DNA from: Pelomonas sp937871895
GTDB lineage: Bacteria > Pseudomonadota > Gammaproteobacteria > Burkholderiales > Burkholderiaceae_C
Direction: 5' to 3' (one strand)
Assembly: GCF_046348265.1 (NCBI RefSeq)
Contig: NZ_JAXMEO010000007.1
Length of the DNA: 64,000 nucleotides
Numbering within the stretch: the stretch's first letter is position 1; each line of letters starts with the position of its first letter. The position numbers and the translations under genes are program-made. The notes under the pieces are model-generated. The model searched no databases and was not told the origin of the DNA. It saw nothing but the letters and a program-made list of their open reading frames with translations. Below are positions 8,596 to 18,075 of this stretch, piece by piece.

Positions 8596-9210
8596 TCAAA
8601 AGCGCCAGCCCAGGCCGACGCTGGCCAGCACCGGGTTGACCTTGAACTTGCCGGCTTCCACGCCCTTGGAGTAGACGGTGGTGCCGAGGCTGACCTTCTT
8701 CAGGTCGACGTTCAGATACAGGCCCTTGCTGACCTCAAAGTCCGCGCCCACCTGGGCGGCCAGGCCAAAGCTGTTGTGCTTGATGCTGGGCTGCAGTGCG
8801 GCCACGGCCGACGAGAAGCTGACGCTGGAGAAGTTGGTGTAGTTCAGGCCCGCGCCCACATAGGGCCGCACCGCGCCGGTGGGGTTGAAGTGGTACTGCA
8901 GGGTCAGCGTCGGCGGCAGATGCTTGAGTGAGCCGATGGCGGTGCCGTTGGAATAAATGGTGTGCTTTTGCGGGTAGGTCAGGATCAGCTCGGCCGCCAC
9001 GTTGGGCGCCAGGAAGTAGCTGATGTCGACCTCGGGGAAGGTCTTGTTGTTGACCGAGAGGCCCAGACCCGTGCTGTCCTTGTTCGCCGAGTCCAGGTTG
9101 AGCACCCGCGCGCGGACCATCCAGGGGCCTTCCTGGGCGGAGGCGAGGCAGGGCGCGGCAAGGGCGACAACGGCGGTGGCAAGGGCAGCGAGGGTCGAGA
9201 ACTTGGACAT
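8596..9210 (-). CDS. OmpW-family outer-membrane protein
   Basis: The 204-residue protein has a signal peptide (MSKFSTLAALATAVVALAAP, cleavage near ASA-Q) and a short antiparallel beta-barrel. Family-like segments are GPWMVRARVLNLD at the mature N-terminus, LPPTLTLQYHFNPTG, RPYVGAGLNYTNF, and a final LASVGLGWRF ending in phenylalanine for outer-membrane assembly. OmpW proteins form narrow eight-stranded barrels with a hydrophobic channel for small molecules. The ATG at 9210 is preferred over the in-frame TTG at 9219 because GGAG lies 9 bases upstream of the ATG. About 240 bases separate it from the divergent toxin-antitoxin operon. Confidence 0.92.
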   Translation of the reverse strand: MSKFSTLAALATAVVALAAPCLASAQEGPWMVRARVLNLDSANKDSTGLGLSVNNKTFPEVDISYFLAPNVAAELILTYPQKHTIYSNGTAIGSLKHLPPTLTLQYHFNPTGAVRPYVGAGLNYTNFSSVSFSSAVAALQPSIKHNSFGLAAQVGADFEVSKGLYLNVDLKKVSLGTTVYSKGVEAGKFKVNPVLASVGLGWRF

Positions 9211-9423
9211 GAATGACAACTCCTAAGAAAACGGGGTTCGTCCCCGGGTGAAGTCATTGCACGCCGGTGCCATCTGGCCTAATTTGATGCGGCGCAACAT
9301 GGCCCGGCCGATGCCCATGTCGCGAGCCTGCATTTGCCCTAGGTCAAACCCTTGGTTCGTAGGCGCGGTGTTTGGGCAACGGCGGGCTTGACCCTTGGGC
9401 GGCTTGCCCGCAGACCGCCCAAA

Positions 9424-9441
9424 GTTGACAACTATTGATAG
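9424..9441 (+). promoter_or_regulatory. Possible promoter/operator of the ParDE operon
   Basis: Two small palindromes lie side by side: GTTGACAAC (4+1+4) and CTATTGATAG (4+2+4). The first contains TTGACA, a perfect -35 hexamer. They lie about 20 bases before the antitoxin start. ParD proteins are ribbon-helix-helix repressors that bind short repeated palindromes in their own promoter, so this is the natural operator candidate. No convincing -10 box is visible. Confidence 0.4.
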
Positions 9442-9461
9442 CCAGCAGGATCATGCCGCCC

Positions 9462-9713
9462 ATGAGCACGAACACCATGAGCTTTGCCCTGCCCGAGGCC
9501 ATGCGCAGCTATGTGGACGAGCGCGTGCGCTCCGGCCAGTACGGCAACACCAGCGAATACCTGCGTGAGCTGATCCGGCGCGACCAGGAGGAGCAGGCCA
9601 AGAAGCGGCTGCGCGAGTTGATCGCGGAAGGGCTGGACTCAGGCCCTGCGGTGGAGCTCACGCCTCAGCGCGCCAAGGCCTTGAAGAAGCAGGCCCTGGG
9701 CAAGGCGTCTTGA
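9462..9713 (+). CDS. parD: ParD-family type II antitoxin
   Basis: The 83-residue protein starts MSTNTMSFALPEAMRSYVDE and continues SGQYGNTSEYLRELIRRD. This is the standard ribbon-helix-helix DNA-binding region of ParD/CopG antitoxins, followed by a charged C-terminal tail that wraps the toxin. The partner toxin gene overlaps by four bases. Starts at 9453 or 9462 are both possible; AGGA ends at 9450, which gives 9462 the more usual spacing. Autorepression through the upstream palindromes is expected from the family. Confidence 0.9.
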   Translation: MSTNTMSFALPEAMRSYVDERVRSGQYGNTSEYLRELIRRDQEEQAKKRLRELIAEGLDSGPAVELTPQRAKALKKQALGKAS

Positions 9714-10027
9714 AACCATCCCGCTTGCGCCCGCAGGCCGAGGCGGATCTGATCGACGCGGCCCAGCACTACGCCCAGGCTGGCAGCCCGGAGCTGGCCG
9801 AACGGATGTTTGACGCTGCGTTGGCCGCCTTGAAGCCCTTAGAACGCATGCCCGCCATGGGATCGCCCCGCCTGGGGCAGCTGTGCGAGATCTCCGGCCT
9901 GCGCGCCTGGCGCGTCCCTGACTTCCCGATGCAATGGCTGTACTTCGAGACGGCCGATCACCTGGATGTGGTGAGGCTGCTGGGGGACCGGCAGGACATC
10001 GTGGCCATCCTGGGTTGCAGCCCATGA
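9710..10027 (+). CDS. parE: ParE/RelE-superfamily toxin
   Basis: The 105-residue protein begins at a TTG codon that overlaps the antitoxin stop (TTGA, 9710-9713), so translation is coupled. The sequence follows the ParE pattern: LRPQAEADLIDAAQHYAQ (first helix), then RMFDAALAALKPLERMPAMG, and the strand segment LRAWRVPDFPMQWLYFE followed by LDVVRLLGDRQDI. ParE toxins inhibit DNA gyrase, while RelE-type relatives cut mRNA on the ribosome. The location after a ParD antitoxin favours the ParE type, but the target is inference. The convergent metF gene ends 9 bases after the toxin stop. Confidence 0.9.
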   Translation: MKPSRLRPQAEADLIDAAQHYAQAGSPELAERMFDAALAALKPLERMPAMGSPRLGQLCEISGLRAWRVPDFPMQWLYFETADHLDVVRLLGDRQDIVAILGCSP

Positions 10028-10036
10028 GGTTTGGGC

Positions 10037-10867
10037 TCAGCCCAGCCCCAACCGCTTGCACAACTCCACCGTCAGCGCTGATTGATTGAGCGTGTAGAAG
10101 TGCAGCCCCGGCGCGCCGCCCGCGATCAGGCGCTCGCAGAGCTTGGTGATGACGTCGAGGCCGAAGGCGCGGATGGAGGCGGCGTCGTCCATGAAGCCTT
10201 CCATCTTCATCGCCACCCAGCGTGGCATGTCGATGGCGTCGCGCTGCGCGAACTGGGCGATGCGGCCGTAGTTGTGGAAGGGCATGATGCCCGGCACGAT
10301 GGGCTGCGTGACGCCGGCCTTGCGGGCTTCCTCGACGAAGTGGAAGTACGCGTCGGCGTTGAAGAAGAACTGGGTGATGGCGCCGTCGGCACCGGCCTTC
10401 ATCTTGTCGACGAAGTGCTGCAGGTCCTTGGCCGCGTAGCGTTGCTGAGGGTGGACCTCGGGGTAGGCCGCGACCTCGATGTGCCAGTCAGAGCCTTGCG
10501 TCTCGCGGATGAAGCGCACCAGCTCTGACGCGTAGCGGAACTCGCCCGCCGTGGCGGTGCCGCTGGGCAGGTCGCCCCGCAGCGCGACGAGGCGGTGGAT
10601 GCCCTGGGCGCGGTACGTGGCCAGGATCTCGGCAATGCTCTCGCGCGTGGAGCCGATGCAGGAGAGGTGCGGCGCGGCCTCGTAGCCAGCGGCGGCGATG
10701 TCCGTCACGGTGCTGAGCGTCTTCTCGCGCGTCGAGCCGCCGGCGCCGTAGGTGACGCTGAAGTACTGGGGCTTCAGGGCGCCGAGTTCTTGCACGACGG
10801 TTTTCAGCTTCTCGGTGCCGACGGGGGTGTTGGGAGGAAAGAACTCGAAACTGATGGGGGTGGTCAT
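10037..10867 (-). CDS. metF: Methylenetetrahydrofolate reductase
   Basis: This 276-residue flavoenzyme reduces 5,10-methylene-THF to 5-methyl-THF, the methyl donor for methionine synthesis. Recognisable segments are ISFEFFPPNTP (catalytic glutamate near the N-terminus), FSVTYGAGGSTREKT, and LVALRGDLPSG for flavin and folate binding. DGAITQFFFNADAYFHFVEE carries the conserved Q-F-F pattern. The length is typical of bacterial MetF, which lacks the eukaryotic regulatory domain. It is the last gene of the minus-strand series ahcY-tlyA-metF, which links it to the SAM/SAH methyl cycle and to control by the riboswitch upstream of ahcY. The start at 10867 begins MTTPISFEFF; the longer open frame upstream has no homology. 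Confidence 0.97.
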   Translation of the reverse strand: MTTPISFEFFPPNTPVGTEKLKTVVQELGALKPQYFSVTYGAGGSTREKTLSTVTDIAAAGYEAAPHLSCIGSTRESIAEILATYRAQGIHRLVALRGDLPSGTATAGEFRYASELVRFIRETQGSDWHIEVAAYPEVHPQQRYAAKDLQHFVDKMKAGADGAITQFFFNADAYFHFVEEARKAGVTQPIVPGIMPFHNYGRIAQFAQRDAIDMPRWVAMKMEGFMDDAASIRAFGLDVITKLCERLIAGGAPGLHFYTLNQSALTVELCKRLGLG

Positions 10868-10976
10868 GCCTGCCCCTCGTCCGTCGAGTACGCGGGCCGA
10901 TCCCCCATGGGGATGCTCGCCGGCTCGGGAGCGGCCCAGCGCTCGGCTCGCGGCTGGTTTGAGATGTGATGGGTTC

Positions 10977-11723
10977 TCATCGCTGTGCCCACAAAAAGAA
11001 TTCACGGTTCCCATCACCGCCAGTGATGGGGCTGTCGAAGTAGTCGTGCACCTTGAGCCCGAGGGCGGTGCAGGCCAGGCGGGCACGGGTCTCCAGGCGG
11101 GGGTAGTCGGCCTCGTCCTTGACCAGGCCGCCCTTGCCCACGGCCTGGGGCCCGAGCTCGAACTGCGGCTTGATCAGCAGCAGCAGCTGGCCATGCGGCG
11201 CGAGCCAGGGCAGCAGATAGGGCAGGCTGTCGATCATGGAGATGAAGCTGAGGTCACCCACCACGAGCGGGAAGCCGCCGGTGGGCACATGCCGCTGCAG
11301 CGCGCCCAGCTCTCGCACATGGACGCCCTCCAGCGCGGTCACGCGGGCATCTGCCTGCAGACGGGCGTGCAGCTGGCCGTGGCCCACATCCACACCCACC
11401 ACATGGCGGGCTTCGGCGGCGAGCAGGCAGTCGGTGAAGCCGCCGGTGCTTTGGCCCAGGTCCAGCACGGTCTCGCCGGCCACCTGGAGGCCGGTGTGCC
11501 GCAAGGCGCCCTCCAGCTTGAGCCCGCCACGCGAGACGTAGCGCAACTCAGCGTCGTCGGTGACGCGCAACTCAACGCCCTCCAGCAGGTCCTCGCCGGC
11601 TTTCTTCACCACCGCCCAGCCACCCGCCGTCGCCCACTCCACGGCGCCCTGCGTGATCAGCCGCTGTGCGGCCGAGCGTGAGGGCGCTAGGCCCTGGGCG
11701 ACAAGGAGTTGGTCGGCGCGCAC
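10977..11723 (-). CDS. tlyA: TlyA-family rRNA 2'-O-methyltransferase
   Basis: The 248-residue protein starts at a GTG codon four bases after the ahcY stop. It has an N-terminal S4 RNA-binding domain (MRADQLLVAQGLAPSRSAAQ, about residues 1-60) and an FtsJ-like Rossmann methyltransferase. The expected catalytic residues can be traced: K in SRGGLKLEGAL, D in VLDLG and VVGDLSFIS, K in LLIKPQFELG, and E in GNREFF. Homologues methylate ribosomal RNA with SAM, and the older name hemolysin A is misleading. Its place between ahcY and metF is a common Burkholderiales arrangement that couples a SAM-using enzyme with SAH recycling. Confidence 0.93.
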   Translation of the reverse strand: MRADQLLVAQGLAPSRSAAQRLITQGAVEWATAGGWAVVKKAGEDLLEGVELRVTDDAELRYVSRGGLKLEGALRHTGLQVAGETVLDLGQSTGGFTDCLLAAEARHVVGVDVGHGQLHARLQADARVTALEGVHVRELGALQRHVPTGGFPLVVGDLSFISMIDSLPYLLPWLAPHGQLLLLIKPQFELGPQAVGKGGLVKDEADYPRLETRARLACTALGLKVHDYFDSPITGGDGNREFFLWAQR

Positions 11724-11727
11724 AGGC

Positions 11728-13125
<1,398 letters not shown>

Positions 13126-13206
13126 GCGAGCTCCTTCAAGCGACTGAAGCCGCTGGGCGCGCATGCAGAAGGATCAAGTCGATCACCCCGGCACGGTGTG
13201 GCCAGC

Positions 13207-13280
13207 GGGTGAGCGCGGTTGCAAAGTGGAGACTGTTCCGAGCCTGGCCTCTAGGACAGAGGTTGCAACGCTCCTCGGAA
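13207..13280 (-). ncRNA. SAH riboswitch in the leader of ahcY
   Basis: On the minus strand the leader reads TTCCGAGGAGCGTTGCAACC, a small CCTCT/AGAGG hairpin, then CCAGGCTCGGAA. The outer stem TTCCGAG/CTCGGAA pairs 13280-13274 with 13242-13236. A downstream segment, GCAACCGCGCTCAC (about 13222-13209), can pair with GAGCG of the first strand to form the distal stem and pseudoknot. These elements match the published consensus of the S-adenosylhomocysteine riboswitch, known from ahcY and metH leaders of Burkholderiales and Pseudomonas. It lies 81 bases before the ahcY start. A TAGAAT, possibly the -10 box, lies at 13295-13290 just upstream. Confidence 0.95.
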
Positions 13281-13354
13281 AGAGCGCGCATTCTAGGCCG
13301 GACGCAAGCCGCCCGTCCGGGCGAAATGCACGGCAGGGTCGGGCTTGTTCCGCG

Positions 13355-14515
13355 TCAGCCGGCGGACGTGGCCGCCAGCACGTCCTCGCCGCGGGGCGAG
13401 ACCAGGGCCGGCCGGCCGACGATCAGTGGGTCCACGGGCCCGATGCGCTCCAGGTTGCGGTTGGCATAGGGCAGGCGGTGCAGCACATATCGCATGGCAT
13501 TGAGGCGCGCGCGCTTCTTGCAGTCGCTCTTGATGACGGTCCAGGGCGCGTCACTGGTGTCGCAGTGCAGGAACATGGCCTCCTTGGCGCGGGTGTAGTC
13601 GTCCCATTTGTCGAGGCTGGCCATGTCGATGGGGCTGAGCTTCCACTGCTTGAGCGGGTGCAGCTTGCGCTCCTTGAAGCGGCGGCGCTGCTCGTCGCGG
13701 CTGACCGAGAACCAGAACTTGAAGAGGTGGATGCCCGAGCGCACCAGCTGGCGCTCGAACTCGGGCGCCTGGCGTAGGAACTCCTGGTACTCGTGCTCAG
13801 AGCAAAAGCCCATCACGCGCTCGACGCCGGCGCGGTTGTACCAACTGCGGTCGAACAGCACGATCTCGCCCGCCGTGGGCAGGTGGTTCACATAGCGCTG
13901 GAAGTACCACTGGCCGCGCTCGACCTCGCTGGGCTTCTCCAGCGCCACCACGCGTGCGCCCCGGGGGTTGAGGTGCTCCATGAAGCGCTTGATGGTGCCG
14001 CCCTTGCCGGCGGCGTCGCGGCCCTCAAAGAGGATGACCACGCGCGCCCCGGTCTCCTTGACCCAGGCCTGGAGCTTGAGCAGCTCGACCTGCAGGCGGA
14101 ACTTCTGCTTCTCGTAGCTGCGGCGCGAAAGCAGGTTCTGGTAGGGGTAGGCGCCGCTGCGCCAGCCGGGGCTGAGGGCGGTGTCGGCCTCGTCGTCGGG
14201 GCCGGGCTTGGCGGGGTCTTCGTGCTGTTGCAGCGCCCGGCGCAGCGCGCGGCGTTCGTCCTCGGAGGTGCCCTCCAGCAGCACCTTCAGCTCCTCGGCC
14301 AGCGCGGCGGCTGGGCGTTCCGCACGGGCGTTGCGGCGCAGCAGCGCAGCCAAGGTTTCGGCCTGCACAGCTTGCTTGCGCGTGACGGCGCGGCTGACCT
14401 GGTGTTGCTCGATGCCTGCGCCGTTCAAGCGCGGGGCGGTGTCGCCGCTGCTGACGGGGCGGCTTGCGTTGCGAGGGCGGCGCGGGGTGGCGGAGGTGCG
14501 TGCGGGCGTGGCCAT
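13355..14515 (-). CDS. ppk2: Polyphosphate kinase 2 (PPK2 family)
   Basis: The 386-residue protein has an unstructured Ala/Arg/Ser-rich N-terminus, a helical region (about residues 50-120), then the PPK2 P-loop kinase core. Key motifs are the Walker A loop FEGRDAAGKGGTIKRF, GQWYFQRYVNHLPTAGE, and the Walker B and lid region VLFDRSWYNRAGVERVMGFC. PPK2 enzymes transfer phosphate between polyphosphate and nucleoside phosphates, usually polyphosphate to GDP or ADP; the preferred direction cannot be read from sequence. The start at 14515 (MATPARTS) is chosen over the longer frame because the extra residues resemble non-coding translation. It is followed by a 230-base gap that holds the ahcY riboswitch. 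Confidence 0.95.
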   Translation of the reverse strand: MATPARTSATPRRPRNASRPVSSGDTAPRLNGAGIEQHQVSRAVTRKQAVQAETLAALLRRNARAERPAAALAEELKVLLEGTSEDERRALRRALQQHEDPAKPGPDDEADTALSPGWRSGAYPYQNLLSRRSYEKQKFRLQVELLKLQAWVKETGARVVILFEGRDAAGKGGTIKRFMEHLNPRGARVVALEKPSEVERGQWYFQRYVNHLPTAGEIVLFDRSWYNRAGVERVMGFCSEHEYQEFLRQAPEFERQLVRSGIHLFKFWFSVSRDEQRRRFKERKLHPLKQWKLSPIDMASLDKWDDYTRAKEAMFLHCDTSDAPWTVIKSDCKKRARLNAMRYVLHRLPYANRNLERIGPVDPLIVGRPALVSPRGEDVLAATSAG

Positions 14516-14585
14516 GGCGTGGATGTCTGGAGGGTGAAAACCCTTGATCCTGCGCCCGGCCTCGGCCCGCCGGCTTTGACAGACG

Positions 14586-15674
14586 TCAAACCGCCAAGCC
14601 AAGAAAGCGCTCGATGGCGGCGAGCTCGTCGGCCAGGGCGGCTGCGAACGCCGGGTCGCGCGGGCGCTTCTCCACGAAGCCCAGCTCCGCCTTCAGCCCG
14701 CCGTCCACGACCTTGAGGTTGCCCCAGCCGATGACCTGATCGCGCCACAGCAGCGGCAAGGCGTAGTGGCCGCGCACGCGCTTGGCCGCCGGCGTGTAGG
14801 CCTCGAAGCGGTAGGCCCAGCCCCACAGCAGCTCAAAGCGGCGACGGTCCCAGACGACAGGGTCAAACGGTGCCAGCAGGCGCACCTTGGCCGGGATGCG
14901 CCAGCCGCGCGTGGGGTCCTCGTCGGCCGGCCAGAACCAGTCGACCCCATCCAGCTTGGCGTGCGCGAGCCGCGCCTTGGCGCGGGCCAGGGTGGGCTTG
15001 CGCAGATCGGCCCACTGGTGGGCGGCGTGGAAGAGCATGGCGATCAGCTGGGACAGGCTGGCGGCCGGCAGCGGGGCGTACTTCTGCACCAGCGCGTCGG
15101 CCATGGCGTCCATCGCGGCTTGTGGGTCGGGGTGGGGCTGCCAGGGGGCGGCGAGCCGGTAGACGCGCGTGCCGCTGTCGCGCCGCACCACGTCCAGGTG
15201 GCCCCGATAGTGCAGGCCGTCGAGCAGCTCAGTGCTGAGTCGGCTGTTGCCGCCAAACCAGTTCTTCACCGGCCCGTGGCCCAGCGCTGCATCCACGTCG
15301 ACCGGGTGGGCCTCACCCAGGCGCTCGACCTCGGCGAGCACGCTGTGGGCGAGCTTCCAGCGAGCCTTGTCCCACACGCGGCGGGCCCTGCGCGGGTGCA
15401 TCAGCGCACGCAGCTCCGGCGTGACAAAGCCGTAGTTGATGAAGAAGTCTTCCTGCAGCGACAGGCGCGGGTAGCGGCGCTCCAGGTCGCCGGCCACGTA
15501 GCCTTTGACACGGTGGCGCAGGGTCAGGTCCTGGGCACGGGCCGGCGCACGCAAGGGGTCGGCCTGCACGAAGCCGCCGAGCTGCTGCACCGCCTGCGGC
15601 AGCGTGGTGGGGGCAAAGAGGCTGCGCGCCACGGCGTGGCGGCGCAGGTCGTCAAGGGTGGGCGCGGCGGGCAT
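14586..15674 (-). CDS. YcaQ/AlkX-type winged-helix DNA glycosylase (HTH_42 family)
   Basis: The 362-residue protein belongs to the YcaQ/AlkZ family (PF06224), three tandem winged helices that remove alkylated or cross-linked bases. The catalytic QxD motif is visible as Q-A-D in LGGFVQADPLRAPARAQDLT. It separates this AlkX/YcaQ type from AlkZ enzymes with QxQ. Other family segments are HRVKGY, LLAPFDPVVWDRRRFELLWG, and YRFEAYTPAAKRVRGHYALP. It stands alone between ppk2 and yajC, occupying the place where tgt and queA often precede yajC. The start at 15674 is the first ATG before the conserved N-terminus. Confidence 0.9.
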   Translation of the reverse strand: MPAAPTLDDLRRHAVARSLFAPTTLPQAVQQLGGFVQADPLRAPARAQDLTLRHRVKGYVAGDLERRYPRLSLQEDFFINYGFVTPELRALMHPRRARRVWDKARWKLAHSVLAEVERLGEAHPVDVDAALGHGPVKNWFGGNSRLSTELLDGLHYRGHLDVVRRDSGTRVYRLAAPWQPHPDPQAAMDAMADALVQKYAPLPAASLSQLIAMLFHAAHQWADLRKPTLARAKARLAHAKLDGVDWFWPADEDPTRGWRIPAKVRLLAPFDPVVWDRRRFELLWGWAYRFEAYTPAAKRVRGHYALPLLWRDQVIGWGNLKVVDGGLKAELGFVEKRPRDPAFAAALADELAAIERFLGLAV

Positions 15675-15811
15675 GGCCGGGAGGGTAGCAGCGGGAAAAC
15701 GAGCCCCCCACCTACAATGCCCGGCTGCTTGAAATGGGGTCACCCTGCCCCATCTTCGCGAACCGGCCGGCTGGATCCTGTCCGCCGGACCTCCACGACC
15801 AGAGAGCTCCC

Positions 15812-16132
15812 ATGTTCATCTCCTCCGCCTACGCCCAGGCCACCACGGCCGCCGCTCCCGAACAAAGCCTCCTCGGCATGCTGCCGCTGGTGCTGATGTT
15901 CGTGGTGCTCTATTTCGTGATGATCCGGCCGCAGATGAAGCGCCAGAAGGAACACAAGGCCATGATCGAAGCCGTGGCCAAGGGTGATGAGATCGTCACG
16001 GCCGGCGGCCTGATCGGCAAGATCAGCAAGCTGGGTGACACCTTCATCCACCTGGAAGTCGCCAACGGTGTCGAGCTGCAAGTCCAGCGCAGCGCCATCT
16101 CGCAGGTGCTGCCCAAGGGCACCGTCAAGTAA
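15812..16132 (+). CDS. yajC: YajC, accessory subunit of the Sec translocase
   Basis: The 106-residue protein has a short periplasmic N-terminus (MFISSAYAQATTA), one transmembrane helix (LLGMLPLVLMFVVLYFVMI) and a cytoplasmic domain. The segment RPQMKRQKEHKAMIEAV followed by GDEIVTAGGLIGKISKLGD is the family signature. YajC associates with SecD and SecF and supports protein export. The gene precedes secD by 45 bases and secF follows, the standard operon. GAGAGCTCCC lies directly upstream of the start. Confidence 0.96.
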   Translation: MFISSAYAQATTAAAPEQSLLGMLPLVLMFVVLYFVMIRPQMKRQKEHKAMIEAVAKGDEIVTAGGLIGKISKLGDTFIHLEVANGVELQVQRSAISQVLPKGTVK

Positions 16133-16177
16133 ACCCAGCCGGTGCCGCTGCAGGCGGCGCCAACAAGGGCTCTTCGC

Positions 16178-18061
16178 ATGAACCGCTACCCGCTCTGGAA
16201 GTACGCGATGCTCGTCATCGCGCTGCTGATCGGCATCCTCTACACCCTGCCCAATCTGTTCGGCGAAGCGCCGGCCGTGCAGGTCTCCAGCAGCAAGGTC
16301 ACCGTCAAGGTCGATCCGGCGCTGGTGACACGCGTCGAGGGCGTGCTCAAGGAGGCCGGCGTCCAGGCGGACTTCGTGCAACTCGATGGCAACTCCATCA
16401 AGGCCCGCTTCCCGGACACCGACGTGCAGCTCAAGGCCAAGGATGCGATCTCCAAGGCCCTCAACACCGACCCGGCCGACCCGACCTACATCGTCGCGCT
16501 GAACCTGCTGTCGCGCTCGCCGCAGTGGTTGTCCAGCCTGCATGCCTTCCCGATGTACCTGGGCCTGGACCTGCGCGGTGGCGTGCACTTCCTGATGCAG
16601 GTGGACATGAAGTCCGCGCTGACCAAGAAGGCCGAGTCGCTGACCGGCGATGCGCGCACCATGCTGCGCGAGAAGAACATCCGCCACGCCGGTATCAGCC
16701 GCGAGGGCAATATCGTTGTCATCGCCTTCCGTGATGCCGAGACGCGCAAGGCCGCGCAAGACCTGCTCAGCCTGCAACTGCCCGACGTGGTCTGGAGCCC
16801 GCAAGGTGAAGGCAGCACGCTGTCGCTCTCCGGCAGCCTCAGCCCCAAGGCCGCCGTGGCCGTGCAGGAGGCGGCGCTCAAGCAGAACATCACCACGCTG
16901 CACAACCGCGTGAATGAACTCGGCGTGGCCGAGCCCGTGATCCAGCAGCAGGGCCTGGACCGCGTCGTCGTGCAGCTGCCTGGTGTGCAGGACACCGCCA
17001 AGGCCAAGGACATCATCGGCCGCACCGCCACGCTGGAGTTGCGCATGGTGGACGACAGCACCGAGGCCATGGACGCCCTGCGCGGCACCGGCCCCGTGCC
17101 CTTCGGCACTGAGCGCTTCATCGACCGCGGCAACGGCCCCATCATCGTCAAGCGCCAGGTGGTGCTGACCGGCGACAGCCTCAGCGACGCCCAGCCCGGC
17201 TTCGACGAGAACCACCAGCCCGCCGTGCACCTGACCGTGGACGCCAAGGGCGGCCGGATCATGAAGGAGGTCTCGCGCGAGAACGTTGGCAAGCGCATGG
17301 CCATCCTGATCTTTGAAAAGGGCAAGGGCGAGGTTGTGACGGCGCCGAACATCCGCGGCGAGCTGGGCAACCGCTTCCAGATCTCGGGCGCCATGACCAC
17401 CGAGCAGGCCAGCGACACCGCGCTGCTGCTGCGCGCCGGCTCGCTGGCCGCGCCGATGGAGATCATCGAAGAGCGCACCATCGGCCCGAGCCTCGGCAAG
17501 GAAAACATCGCCAAGGGCATCGCCAGCGTGACCTGGGGCTTCGTCGCCGTGGCGGCCTTCATGAGCGTGTACTACATGCTCTTCGGCCTGTTCTCGTCGC
17601 TGGCGCTGGGCTTCAACATCCTGCTGCTGGTGGCCGCGCTGTCGCTGATGCAGGCCACGCTCAGCCTGCCCGGCATCGCCGCCATGGCCCTGGCGCTGGG
17701 TATGGCCATCGACTCCAACGTGCTGATCAACGAGCGCGTGCGCGAGGAGCTGCGGGCCGGCGTCTCGCCGCAAAAAGCCATCGAGCTGGGCTATGACCGC
17801 GCCTGGGCCACCATCCTGGACTCCAACGTCACGACGCTGATCGCTGGCGTCTCGCTGCTGGTCTTCGGCTCGGGTCCGATCAAGGGCTTCGCCGTCGTGC
17901 ACTGCCTCGGCATCCTGACCTCGATGTTCTCGTCCGTCGTGTTCTCGCGCGCGCTGGTCAATCTCTGGTACGGCCGGCAGAAGAAGCTCAAGAGCGTGTC
18001 CATCGGCCAGGTCTGGCGCCCGGAAGGCGCTGAAGTCCCTGCCACCACTGACGCTGCCTGA
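16178..18061 (+). CDS. secD: Protein translocase subunit SecD
   Basis: The 627-residue inner-membrane protein has one N-terminal helix (YAMLVIALLIGILYTLPNLF), a large periplasmic P1 domain and five C-terminal helices from about residue 445. Conserved SecD segments are YLGLDLRGGVHFLMQVD, LHNRVNELGVAEPVIQQQG, ALALGMAIDSNVLINERVRE and LDSNVTTLIAG. In the last two, the aspartates take part in proton-driven translocation. With SecF it pulls preproteins out of the SecYEG channel on the periplasmic side. The start at 16178 follows AAGGG and gives MNRYPLWKY, the usual betaproteobacterial N-terminus. Confidence 0.98.
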   Translation: MNRYPLWKYAMLVIALLIGILYTLPNLFGEAPAVQVSSSKVTVKVDPALVTRVEGVLKEAGVQADFVQLDGNSIKARFPDTDVQLKAKDAISKALNTDPADPTYIVALNLLSRSPQWLSSLHAFPMYLGLDLRGGVHFLMQVDMKSALTKKAESLTGDARTMLREKNIRHAGISREGNIVVIAFRDAETRKAAQDLLSLQLPDVVWSPQGEGSTLSLSGSLSPKAAVAVQEAALKQNITTLHNRVNELGVAEPVIQQQGLDRVVVQLPGVQDTAKAKDIIGRTATLELRMVDDSTEAMDALRGTGPVPFGTERFIDRGNGPIIVKRQVVLTGDSLSDAQPGFDENHQPAVHLTVDAKGGRIMKEVSRENVGKRMAILIFEKGKGEVVTAPNIRGELGNRFQISGAMTTEQASDTALLLRAGSLAAPMEIIEERTIGPSLGKENIAKGIASVTWGFVAVAAFMSVYYMLFGLFSSLALGFNILLLVAALSLMQATLSLPGIAAMALALGMAIDSNVLINERVREELRAGVSPQKAIELGYDRAWATILDSNVTTLIAGVSLLVFGSGPIKGFAVVHCLGILTSMFSSVVFSRALVNLWYGRQKKLKSVSIGQVWRPEGAEVPATTDAA

Positions 18062-18075
18062 GGAGGAGCTGAACC

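Noticed and set aside
13298..13320. A CCGGAC/GTCCGG inverted repeat as a ppk2 terminator.
   Set aside because: The loop is 11 bases, the stem only 6 bp and there is no T tract, so the support is too weak.
15740..17902. A 720-codon minus-strand frame opposite yajC and secD.
   Set aside because: The + strand encodes complete YajC and SecD; the antisense frame has biased composition (His/Gln/Arg/Ala-rich) and no family match.
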